DNA from: a virus
Length of the DNA stretch: 25,475 nucleotides
Strand: one strand, 5' to 3'
IMG/VR virus record: IMGVR_UViG_3300030102_005996
Span: 1,253 to 26,727 of that record
The notes beneath the pieces were generated by a model. That model was not told where the DNA came from. It searched no databases and saw nothing but the letters and a program-made list of their open reading frames with translations. Shown one piece after another: positions 1-7,341 of the stretch; the first letter of the stretch is position 1, and each line of letters starts with the position of its first letter. The position numbers and the translations under genes are program-made.

Positions 1-3000
1 CACAGGATGGAACTAATAGACTTACCCTTGATAATTCAGGAAACGCCACCTTTGCAGGAACTATTTCAGCTACCTCTTATTCAGGTGCTTTAGCATCAAC
101 AGTAACAGCCACTACACAAGCAGCCTCGGATAACAGCACAAAAGTATCTACCACAGCTTATGTAACGACTGCTATAGCTAACCTGGTTGATGGTGCACCC
201 TCAACTTTAAATACTTTAAATGAAATAGCAGCAGCCTTGAATGATGACGCTGCTCTTAATACTACCCTAACAAACAGCATTGCTGCCAAGTTACCATTAG
301 CAGGTGGCACCATGACTGGTGCTCTCAACATGGGATCTCAGAACATTACAAATGCAGGAACTATCTCTAGTGGTGCTATCACATCTACAGGACAAGTAAA
401 AGCACAATCATTATTTATTGATTCTGGTGGTTTTACACCACAAGATGTTGAAGGCAGACATTTTAAATATTATTTAGTTAGTCAAGGCACAGATACAAAC
501 TTTAAGAAAGTTGCAGATGTAACAATTGGAACAGGTTTATTTAAAGCATTAGCAATGAGAGTTGTTATTGAATCTCAGTCAAGTAATTTTGGTCATGTAA
601 CTTTAGTTAATAAATCAGAGTTTGTTTGTAGTTTTGTAAGAAGTATAAGTGTGCAAGATGATACAGATAACGCAACTATTTCAGGTAAAAATCCATCACA
701 ACATAATTTAAGAATTGTTAAAACTGCTACAGGAACTTATGAGTTGCAAGTCAAACAAGTAAATAGCTTTAGAGATGCCATTATTCATATTGAAATCTTA
801 AGCACTAATGGGGGAAGCATTACAATAACAGATGGTAATGTTAATGGTTCAACCTCTGGCACAGTAACCATACCAACTTCATCTGAAACAGCAGGTGCAA
901 CTATTACAGCAAATAGGTTTGACTGTGCTTTCTTCAATACAGGTAACTTTACTACTGAAACAATTACAACTACTGGTACAGGAAATATTACAAGTCAACA
1001 GTTTTTGACTGTGTCTCCTGATGGTTCAAATACTATGTCAATGTTCCATAGTAGCAATAATTTTGACATGAAAAGACTTGATAATGATGGTCAAATTCGG
1101 TTTATGAATAGCGACACAACAACGCCTTTCGTATTTGATATGACAACAGCTACACCTGTTTTTACAACTACAGGAACTATCTCTAGTGGTGCAATAACAA
1201 GTAGTGGTGTCATAACAGTAAATAATGTTGGAAGTGATAAAAAAATATCTTTTAACAGAACTGGTGGTAAAAATATATCAATAGAACATGACGCAAATCA
1301 AATTTACTTTTGGAATAATACAGATGGTCATTTTTTAATGAAGATGAGCAATGCTGGTCTAGTTCAGTCTAAGGTAGGTTTTAGTGTAAATGGAACAACA
1401 GTCATAGATTCTTCAAGAAACCTATCCAACATAGGAACTATCTCTACTTCAGGTAATGTTGATGCAGGTGGTAGGGTTAAAGTTACTAATTGGATAGAAT
1501 TAGAAAGTAGCGGTGCTAGTTTAAGTTCTGAAGAAGCAGGTTTGCGTTGGGACTATAATGATAACCCTCTTTGGTATTTTTATAAAGATAATGCTAATGA
1601 TGGTGCTTTGCATATTCAATCAGCAGCTACAAGTGGAGAATCTGACGCTACTCCAAGAGTTCGTTTTCATAGAACTGCTAGACAAACATATTTTGGCGGT
1701 GCAATAGGTGTAAATAAATATTCTGTTGGTAGTGGACTTAATTTAGATGTTGCAGGTGCTATAGGTATATCAGGAACAACAGTTATAGACTCATCAAGAA
1801 ACCTCACAAACATAGGAACTATCAGCAGTGGTGGTATTACAGCACCTTTTATTGATGCAAGGGCATCTGGTTCTACAACAACAAATACAACATCATATTT
1901 TGCTACATCTGTTGGTGGTAGTGGTAATAGTGATGATTGGCAAAACTCACCTATCTCAATTAGAGAAAGAGGTTTAGTAGGATCTGCACAAAGTGGTGGA
2001 CAGTATAGTCCAAATATAAATTTCCATTGGTCAGGTAGAGTATCAAGAAGTTTAAGCATGGATTTAAATGGTGATTTCCATTTAGGTGAATATGATGGAA
2101 ACGGTGTTCCTCAATATGGTACAGCTTCACTCTCACATTTAAATGCTCGTGGTTATAAAGTTGGTAATACAACTGTAATAACTGATGCAAGAAACCTTAC
2201 AAACATAGGAACTATCTCAAGTGGTGCTATTACGAGCACTGGTAATATCACAACGGATTGGAATGACACAATATCTATGAATTATGCTCCAAGTTTAGGA
2301 AGCTATCATAAAGGTATGTCAGGCACATCTTTTGCCTCAGGAAATACTGCAAGAGGTCTGCATTTATTTAACTTTGATAATGACTCCAACTTAGGAATCA
2401 ACTTTTGGGTAGGCACAACAGCATCAAAAGTATTTGCAGCTCGCATTGACTCATCAGCAAATGTTGGTATAGGAACTGCAAGTCCTATTGCAAATCTTGA
2501 TGTAGTTCGTGGAAGTGCAACTGGACTATCATCTGTAAATGCAAGAACTACAGCATTGTTCCAAAATAGTAATAGTTCAGGCACAACTATTTCAATTAAT
2601 GCACCAAATACAGGTTATTCAGGAATATTTTTAGGCGATCCAGAGCTTGAAACACAAGGTCAGATTAAAATGGTGCATACAACAAATACACTTGAATTTG
2701 TAAGCACAGGTGGAGCAACCGAAATGGCTCTTAAAAATGGTTCATTGGGCATAGGAACTACAAGCCCAACAGAAAAATTACACATTTCAGGATCATCGCC
2801 TTCAGGAGATGTTTCAGCAAGAATAGTTAATACGGATACTTCAGCAGCACTTTCTTATGCTGGCATATCTCTAGTAGGTGGTAATAATGAAGCAAGTATA
2901 AGAAGCATACATGGTACAGCAGGAGCAGGTGCTTTAGCATTTTTTAATGAAAATTCAGAAGCAATGCGTCTTGATTCTTCAGGACGATTGGGTATCGGAA

Positions 3001-3854
3001 CTTCAGCACCATCAAATACACTTCATGTTAATTCAGGAACTACAAATATAAACAGTAGATTTGAAAGCACAGATACAGCAATAACAATACAGCTCAAGGA
3101 CAGCACAGGAATAGCTGCAATACAGGCAAGAAATGATTTTAGATTTTTAGTAGATACTAACATAGAAAAAATGCGACTAAAAAATAGTGGAAGTCTTAGC
3201 TTATTATCTGGCGCTTACCAAATAAATGGTACAACAGTCATAGATTCCTCAAGAAACCTCACAAACATAGGAACTGCTACACTTGCAGGATTAGCTGATT
3301 TAAACGGAGGTTTAACAGTTTCAGTTAGTGGTTCAGATAGGTTTAGTGTTACAGGTGGAGATGTTGATGTTGTTGGGACTACTGATTTACGAATAACTGG
3401 AACAAGCAGAAGACTCAGTTTCACATCAGGAACAGGAACTGTTAAAACAACAACTTCTAATTCATTAATATTTGGAACAAATAATGTAGAAAGAGCAGAA
3501 ATTACATCAGCAGGTGTATTTAATTGTGCTAATGATGTTGCAGCTTTTGGAACATTATCTGATATTACTCTTAAAGAAAATATTAGAGTCATAGAAAACC
3601 CACTTGATAAAGTAAAACAAATAAGGGGTGTAAACTTCTCTTACAAAAAAGATGGGAGAAAATCTACAGGTCTGATTGCTCAAGAACTTGAAAAGGTTTT
3701 ACCTAATGCAATATTTACCACCCATGAATTAGGTGATGATAAAGAAATAAAAGCTATCAGATATGGTAATGTAGTTGGGTTATTAGTGGAAGCTATCAAA
3801 GAACAACAAGAACAAATAGAAGAACTAAAAGCTAAATTAGAGGAGGTTGCATAG
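1..3854 (+). CDS. Tail fibre/tailspike with C-terminal S74 chaperone (5' partial)
   Basis: This is a host-recognition fibre subunit of the virion. The frame is open to the left edge (first full codon at base 3), so the gene begins outside the window; the TTG near 237 is internal. Low-complexity Ser/Thr/Gly-rich beta modules run through it, including PLAGGTMTGAL, several GTTVIDSSRNLTNIGTIS units and three GIGTxxPxxxLHV-like units, all typical of trimeric fibres. The last about 100 residues match Peptidase_S74: SDITLKENIR carries the Ser (codon 3558) and Lys (codon 3573) expected of the self-cleaving dyad, followed by GLIAQELEKVLP and a C-terminal coiled coil. In known family members this domain trimerises the fibre and then cuts itself off just before that Ser. 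The stop overlaps the next start by one base. Family call is firm; receptor specificity is unknown. Confidence 0.95.
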   Translation, partial: QDGTNRLTLDNSGNATFAGTISATSYSGALASTVTATTQAASDNSTKVSTTAYVTTAIANLVDGAPSTLNTLNEIAAALNDDAALNTTLTNSIAAKLPLAGGTMTGALNMGSQNITNAGTISSGAITSTGQVKAQSLFIDSGGFTPQDVEGRHFKYYLVSQGTDTNFKKVADVTIGTGLFKALAMRVVIESQSSNFGHVTLVNKSEFVCSFVRSISVQDDTDNATISGKNPSQHNLRIVKTATGTYELQVKQVNSFRDAIIHIEILSTNGGSITITDGNVNGSTSGTVTIPTSSETAGATITANRFDCAFFNTGNFTTETITTTGTGNITSQQFLTVSPDGSNTMSMFHSSNNFDMKRLDNDGQIRFMNSDTTTPFVFDMTTATPVFTTTGTISSGAITSSGVITVNNVGSDKKISFNRTGGKNISIEHDANQIYFWNNTDGHFLMKMSNAGLVQSKVGFSVNGTTVIDSSRNLSNIGTISTSGNVDAGGRVKVTNWIELESSGASLSSEEAGLRWDYNDNPLWYFYKDNANDGALHIQSAATSGESDATPRVRFHRTARQTYFGGAIGVNKYSVGSGLNLDVAGAIGISGTTVIDSSRNLTNIGTISSGGITAPFIDARASGSTTTNTTSYFATSVGGSGNSDDWQNSPISIRERGLVGSAQSGGQYSPNINFHWSGRVSRSLSMDLNGDFHLGEYDGNGVPQYGTASLSHLNARGYKVGNTTVITDARNLTNIGTISSGAITSTGNITTDWNDTISMNYAPSLGSYHKGMSGTSFASGNTARGLHLFNFDNDSNLGINFWVGTTASKVFAARIDSSANVGIGTASPIANLDVVRGSATGLSSVNARTTALFQNSNSSGTTISINAPNTGYSGIFLGDPELETQGQIKMVHTTNTLEFVSTGGATEMALKNGSLGIGTTSPTEKLHISGSSPSGDVSARIVNTDTSAALSYAGISLVGGNNEASIRSIHGTAGAGALAFFNENSEAMRLDSSGRLGIGTSAPSNTLHVNSGTTNINSRFESTDTAITIQLKDSTGIAAIQARNDFRFLVDTNIEKMRLKNSGSLSLLSGAYQINGTTVIDSSRNLTNIGTATLAGLADLNGGLTVSVSGSDRFSVTGGDVDVVGTTDLRITGTSRRLSFTSGTGTVKTTTSNSLIFGTNNVERAEITSAGVFNCANDVAAFGTLSDITLKENIRVIENPLDKVKQIRGVNFSYKKDGRKSTGLIAQELEKVLPNAIFTTHELGDDKEIKAIRYGNVVGLLVEAIKEQQEQIEELKAKLEEVA
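345..3290 (+). repeat. Dispersed repeats inside the tail fibre gene
   Basis: Near-identical DNA modules coding for the peptide TVIDSSRNLTNIGTIS or shorter parts of it recur at about 1390-1446, 1772-1830, 2163-2240 and 3226-3290. Related GTISSGAITS modules lie at about 345-392 and 1168-1215. The bases AACATAGGAACT are shared by the four long copies. The intervening segments differ, so the repeats look like linkers between variable beta domains and possible points of homologous exchange. Confidence 0.75.
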
Positions 3855-4567
3855 TGGCTCTTGCAACAAGTGGTGCTTTGTCTGTAGGAACAGCAGCAGG
3901 TGCAAATCAAAACCCAAAGAGATCAATCAATGAAGAACTAGGAGTTGCTGTAACAACCCCACAAAGTTTGGCAAATTCAACTCTTAGAAATTTAGCAGGT
4001 GTAAGTTCTGGAACAATATCTTTTTCTGATTTTTATGGTGCTTCAGCAGGTGCAAATCTTATTGATATTGATACCACAGGAAGTAGCACATCTGGGACTT
4101 CTGTGTTTAGGACTTATGGAACAGGTTATACCACATCAACTCCAAATCCAATTTTGTCTGGATCACCTGCATTAAGTAATGGTGATTCAGCAAGATTTAA
4201 AATTACAGATAATGGTGGAACTTTAAAAGTTCAATTTGATTGTCAAGTTACAGTTGCAACTAGTGGATCTTTTCCTTTTCTAACAACATTTACAATCACA
4301 GGTGGAACAATAACAAATATTTCTGCTCCAAGTGGTGCTAGTGTAAATTCAAGTGATAATACAAAACTTGACGTGCCTTCTGGAACTTTTAGTTATTCAA
4401 CAGGAACGCCAACAACAGTTATTAGTATTACAGGTTCAACACCATCTGGCTCAACACCTTCTTTTATTACAGGATCAAACACAATAACTTTTACAGCAGG
4501 ATCAGGAAGTGTGCCACCTAATGCAACAGGCACAGAAGCAGAGAACTTTAAAGCAGATAAAATATGA
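3854..4567 (+). CDS. Putative virion appendage protein
   Basis: This 237-residue Ser/Thr/Gly-rich protein begins at GTG 3854, preceded by a perfect AGGAGG at 3841-3846, and overlaps the fibre stop by one base. The N-terminal third has the pattern SINEELG..., LRNLAGVSSGTISFSDFYGAS, which I recognise from short structural proteins encoded next to fibres in many marine phages, where a 'SFSDFYG' motif closes the N-terminal module. The rest is beta-rich with repeated Thr and Ser and no Cys cluster, signal peptide or membrane segment. It is probably a fibre-associated or tail-tip decoration protein translated with the fibre. No enzyme motif is visible. The function is inferred from position and composition only. 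Confidence 0.7.
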   Translation: MALATSGALSVGTAAGANQNPKRSINEELGVAVTTPQSLANSTLRNLAGVSSGTISFSDFYGASAGANLIDIDTTGSSTSGTSVFRTYGTGYTTSTPNPILSGSPALSNGDSARFKITDNGGTLKVQFDCQVTVATSGSFPFLTTFTITGGTITNISAPSGASVNSSDNTKLDVPSGTFSYSTGTPTTVISITGSTPSGSTPSFITGSNTITFTAGSGSVPPNATGTEAENFKADKI

Positions 4568-4707
4568 GTTATACCAAACAACAAGTTGAACAATTTTTAC
4601 AGGATTTGTATGATGCAAAGGAAAACAACCCAAACGCTTACTTGCCTAGTGTCTGGGAAGATGTAGAAAAACAAATAAAGGCAAAAATAAATTCTTATGA
4701 GGAGTAA
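4564..4707 (+). CDS. Small hypothetical protein (47 aa)
   Basis: An ATG at 4564 overlaps the preceding stop in an ATGA arrangement. It opens a 47-codon frame encoding a hydrophilic, helix-forming peptide that starts MSYTKQQVEQFLQDLYDAK and ends with NSYEE. It contains LPSVWEDVEKQIKAKI, suggesting one amphipathic helix. The coupled start, same strand and lack of any gap support a real gene in the fibre operon. The 3' end supplies the GAGGAG ribosome site for the next gene. Function is unknown; chaperone or assembly factors of this size are common beside fibres, but nothing here proves that. Confidence 0.6.
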   Translation: MSYTKQQVEQFLQDLYDAKENNPNAYLPSVWEDVEKQIKAKINSYEE

Positions 4708-4710
4708 GAT

Positions 4711-4983
4711 ATGGCAATAAGTAATACAGTTTCAGTTCAAAGAATTGAAGTTTACCCATTAGCAGATAGTTCTGCCGATGATACAGCAAATGCAAAACAC
4801 CCAACATTGATGGTTGTATATAACAACACACTATCAGGAACAGGTGCAGATGCAGGTCTTGATGGTTCTGTAAGCACACAGGTTAAGAACTTTACAAAGT
4901 TCGTTGAAGATGGTGGTTCTGCTACAGATATGAGTGGAGAAGATGCTTTAGTGAAAACTGTGGCAACAGCTATCTGGTCATAA
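4711..4983 (+). CDS. Conserved small phage protein (90 aa), unknown
   Basis: It starts at ATG 4711 with GAGGAG six bases upstream. The protein begins MAISNTVSVQRIEVYP, continues with ADDTANAKHPTLMVVYNNTL, and ends VEDGGSATDMSGEDALVKTVATAIWS. I recognise this overall pattern from small proteins downstream of fibre genes in marine phages, but no function is known to me. There is no signal peptide, membrane segment or cysteine. The compact beta-rich N-terminal half and acidic centre would suit a minor virion protein. It lies four bases before the holin-like gene, so it shares the late transcript. Confidence 0.65.
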   Translation: MAISNTVSVQRIEVYPLADSSADDTANAKHPTLMVVYNNTLSGTGADAGLDGSVSTQVKNFTKFVEDGGSATDMSGEDALVKTVATAIWS

Positions 4984-4986
4984 ATC

Positions 4987-5337
4987 ATGGAATCAGCAGT
5001 TGCTCTCATAACCGAGTTAGGTTTTCCAATAGCTGCAGCACTTGGTCTTGGACTTTTTGTATGGAAGCTAATTAACAGAATTATTGATGGTATGGAGACA
5101 AAACTTGATACTGTTGATGATAAAGTCAATACATCTATTACAGCGATGGAAGAAAGGTTAGGCACAAAACTTGATTCCCAACATGGTATTTTAGTAGCAT
5201 TAATAGATAGGGTGCGTAGCTTAGACAATGAAATCATTAGACAAGATACGTTAATCAAAACTATTTTAGGAGTGCCACAGCTTATTGATAGCAACAAGAT
5301 AGCAAAGGCAGATAGAGATGACCAAAGAAAAGACTAA
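4987..5337 (+). CDS. Holin-like single-TM protein with coiled coil
   Basis: The 116-residue product has one N-terminal membrane segment (about residues 9-29, containing GFPIAAALGLGLFVWKLI). A long charged coiled coil follows (about 35-95), then a hydrophilic Lys/Asp-rich tail. This is the architecture of BhlA/UviB-type holin-like proteins and of small membrane proteins found near lysis genes in marine phages. A holin would form lesions in the inner membrane to release or activate the endolysin encoded at 11920. The endolysin is 6.6 kb away, so the assignment rests on architecture only. The last 20 bases overlap the CsgF-like gene. It could instead be a membrane anchor for the next gene's product. 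Confidence 0.5.
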   Translation: MESAVALITELGFPIAAALGLGLFVWKLINRIIDGMETKLDTVDDKVNTSITAMEERLGTKLDSQHGILVALIDRVRSLDNEIIRQDTLIKTILGVPQLIDSNKIAKADRDDQRKD

Positions 5338-5863
5338 GAAAAAAAGAGGAAGACCAAGCAAGAAAGAATTGAAGATTGCACAGGAAAATATTGAAAAAAG
5401 AGGTATTGCAATAGCAATGGGTATTATTGCTGTGTTTCTTTTTATTGGTATTCTTAGTGTAAATCTCCAAGCAGATCAAATAACTTTTAAATTTAAGTCT
5501 CCATCTTTTTCAGGTGTCAATACCAGTTCGCATTACTTGACGATTGAAAACCAAGAACACATGCGAAAAATGACAATTAAGGAAGAAATAAAAGCATTAC
5601 AAGATGAACTTGAAAGAGATGCAGAAAACACAACTTTAGCGAGGTTCATTAGAAACCTAGAGAGTCGTATTTATGCACAGATATCAAGGCAGATTGTTGA
5701 AAACATGTTTGGGGAGACACAGTCAACAGAAGGTTCATTTGAATTAGAAGGCAATATAATTTCTTATGAGATTGTTGATGGTATGATAATACTCACAATT
5801 TTTAACTCAAATGATGGAACTACGACTGTTATTGAATTGCCTCTTGGTGATTTCTCTTTCTAG
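5318..5863 (+). CDS. csgF: CsgF-like curli assembly factor with N-terminal extension
   Basis: In curli systems CsgF is a small exported protein that docks on the CsgG pore and helps anchor the growing fibre. After a hydrophobic segment (about residues 29-50) the chain continues QADQITFKFKSPSFSG, close to the mature N-terminus of Escherichia coli CsgF (GTMTFQFRNPNFGG), the part that inserts into CsgG. The C-terminal half (ARFIRNLESRIYAQISRQIV, then ISYEIVDGMIILTIFNSNDG) also follows the CsgF pattern. At 181 residues it is longer than the roughly 138-residue E. coli protein because of a basic 28-residue leader (KKKRGRPSKKEL) and a charged insert before the helix region. ATG 5318 overlaps the upstream gene by 20 bases; an internal ATG at 5417 would give a shorter, more ordinary signal peptide. 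The csgG-like gene starts inside this one. Confidence 0.82.
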   Translation: MTKEKTKKKRGRPSKKELKIAQENIEKRGIAIAMGIIAVFLFIGILSVNLQADQITFKFKSPSFSGVNTSSHYLTIENQEHMRKMTIKEEIKALQDELERDAENTTLARFIRNLESRIYAQISRQIVENMFGETQSTEGSFELEGNIISYEIVDGMIILTIFNSNDGTTTVIELPLGDFSF

Positions 5864-6623
5864 TTGTGCAATCTTTGATATTGTCAAAGATACACGACCT
5901 GAAAGGTTTGAAAGCAAAGGACTAAACAAATACTCTATTTTTAATCTTCAGTCAAAACAACTTCTTTATGTTCAAGCACCTATAGTAAAACCAGTAGTTG
6001 CAGTTTACCCAACTGCATTTACAGATCAAACAGGCCAAAGAAAAAGTAATAGTGAGTTTGCTCTTTTTTCATCTGCAATAACACAAGCACCATATACAAT
6101 ATTATTAAGGTCTTTAAAACATGCATCAGGGGGAAATTTTTTCCGTGTGGTTGAAAGGATTGGATTAGATAACCTTACAAAGGAGAGACAACTCATAAGA
6201 TCAACTAGAGAACAATTAGATGATAATAACGTGCTCTCACCTTTGCTTTTTGCAGGTGTGTTGCTAGAAGGTGCAGTTGTGTCGTATGATAGTAACTTGG
6301 TAACTGGCGGAGTTGGTGCAAGATATCTTGGAATCGGCTCAAGTATGCAGTATAGAGAAGATTCCGTAACTGTAAGTTTGCGTATGGTTTCAGTTGCAAC
6401 AGGTGAGATACTTATTGAAGTTATGTCTCAAAAAACAATTTACAGTTATGGACAGTCAACAGACGTTTTTAAATTCATAGAAATGGGTACTGAACTTGTA
6501 GAAGTAGAAATTGGTTCTGCTTCCAATGAAAGCACTACTCTTGCGCTTATGAAAGCAATAGAAGGTGCAGTTTTAGAACTTATAAATATAGGTTACGAAA
6601 GAGGGTACTGGAAATATGAATAA
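5811..6623 (+). CDS. csgG: CsgG-like curli secretion-channel lipoprotein
   Basis: CsgG forms a nine-subunit beta-barrel in the outer membrane that exports curli subunits. Here a short hydrophobic signal ends in the lipobox LSSC, giving lipidated Cys19. The body aligns along its length with E. coli CsgG: ERIGLDNLTKERQLIRSTRE, then VEGS/LEGAVVSYDSN, GGVGARYLGIGSS and SLRMVSVATGEIL, ending with ALMKAIEGAVLELINIGYERG. Its length (270 residues) is that of the family (about 277). In the region of the E. coli constriction residues Y51, N55 and F56, the Phe appears kept (F86) while Tyr and Asn are replaced, with a one-residue insertion. The signal peptide is encoded within the last 53 bases of csgF in another frame. 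The next gene, a secreted repeat protein, overlaps the stop by eight bases, which supports a cargo and pore pairing. Confidence 0.93.
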   Translation: MMELRLLLNCLLVISLSSCAIFDIVKDTRPERFESKGLNKYSIFNLQSKQLLYVQAPIVKPVVAVYPTAFTDQTGQRKSNSEFALFSSAITQAPYTILLRSLKHASGGNFFRVVERIGLDNLTKERQLIRSTREQLDDNNVLSPLLFAGVLLEGAVVSYDSNLVTGGVGARYLGIGSSMQYREDSVTVSLRMVSVATGEILIEVMSQKTIYSYGQSTDVFKFIEMGTELVEVEIGSASNESTTLALMKAIEGAVLELINIGYERGYWKYE

Positions 6624-7341
6624 ATTATTAAATTTAATTTTATTTTTATCATTGTCAGTTTTTGCTGATAATGAAATATATGTTGATCAATCTGGTAATT
6701 CAGCAAGTGTTGATCTTGAACAACTTGGTTCTTCCAACTTAATTGGTGGAACTTCTGCTGTTTCAGGCACAATGACTGCTTTAGACCTAGACGGTGTTTC
6801 AATGACACTTGATATAAACCAAATAGGAAGTTCAAACGTCTTTAGATCAGATGCAATTGATGGAGATAACTTTACTGGATTCTTTGAGTTTGATGGTGAT
6901 TCAAATATTATGGATATTCTGATGAACAGCACAGGTCTTATAAGTGCTGATTACGTTAACCTGAATATTGATGTTACAGGTTCAAGCAATGAGTTTGATC
7001 TAGAAATTGGTGAAAGTGCTGATTCTTCTTATCTTGATCTGGATTGGATAATTCTAGGAGATAGCAACATTTTAAATTTTGATATTGATTATGAAAATGC
7101 AATCAATTATCTTGATATAAATGGAAGCTCAAATGAGATAGATTTTACAGCTAGTGGTTATTCAGGAACAACATCTGCTGATTCTGGATATTTCTACTTA
7201 GATTTAGACGGAAGTTCAAATGATATTGACATCACACAATCATCTACACTTGCAAGAGATTATCTTAAACTTATTACGAATACTTCTAATTCTTCTATTT
7301 GTATCAACCAAAACGATCAAGGTACAAGCACAGGATGTTAG
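6616..7341 (+). CDS. Secreted curlin-like acidic repeat protein
   Basis: A Sec signal peptide (residues 1-17, MNKLLNLILFLSLSVFA) is followed by a mature chain of short beta repeats centred on G-S/D-S-N turns at residues 38, 71, 94, 122, 148, 170 and 199, with a degenerate copy near 223. The first units (IYVDQSGNSASVDLEQLGSSN, TLDINQIGSSN) match the curlin x-I-x-Q-x-G-x-x-N pattern, and spacing is 22-33 residues against 22-23 in CsgA. Later units become Asp-rich (YLDLDGSSNDIDITQ). Two Cys (229 and 241) occur only at the C-terminus. Placement directly behind csgG with an 8-base overlap makes it the likely exported cargo. Whether it polymerises into amyloid is untested. Its last 122 bases also encode the start of the FecR protein. 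Confidence 0.8.
   Translation: MNKLLNLILFLSLSVFADNEIYVDQSGNSASVDLEQLGSSNLIGGTSAVSGTMTALDLDGVSMTLDINQIGSSNVFRSDAIDGDNFTGFFEFDGDSNIMDILMNSTGLISADYVNLNIDVTGSSNEFDLEIGESADSSYLDLDWIILGDSNILNFDIDYENAINYLDINGSSNEIDFTASGYSGTTSADSGYFYLDLDGSSNDIDITQSSTLARDYLKLITNTSNSSICINQNDQGTSTGC

Noticed and set aside
1667-2584. Minus-strand open frames inside the fibre gene (1667-2059, 1960-2190, 2306-2584 and similar at 3215-3910)
   Set aside because: They are antisense shadows of a well-supported fibre frame, with low-complexity translations and no ribosome sites or domains.
345-3290. CRISPR-like reading of the repeated modules in the fibre gene
   Set aside because: The repeats are coding, in frame, unevenly spaced and separated by several hundred bases, unlike a CRISPR array.
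237-3854. Tail fibre starting at TTG 237
   Set aside because: The frame is open without a stop to base 3 and encodes typical fibre sequence upstream, so the gene is partial and begins outside the window.
4752-5297. 181-codon minus-strand open frame
   Set aside because: It is antisense to two plus-strand genes with good ribosome sites and coupled spacing, and its translation shows no recognisable features.
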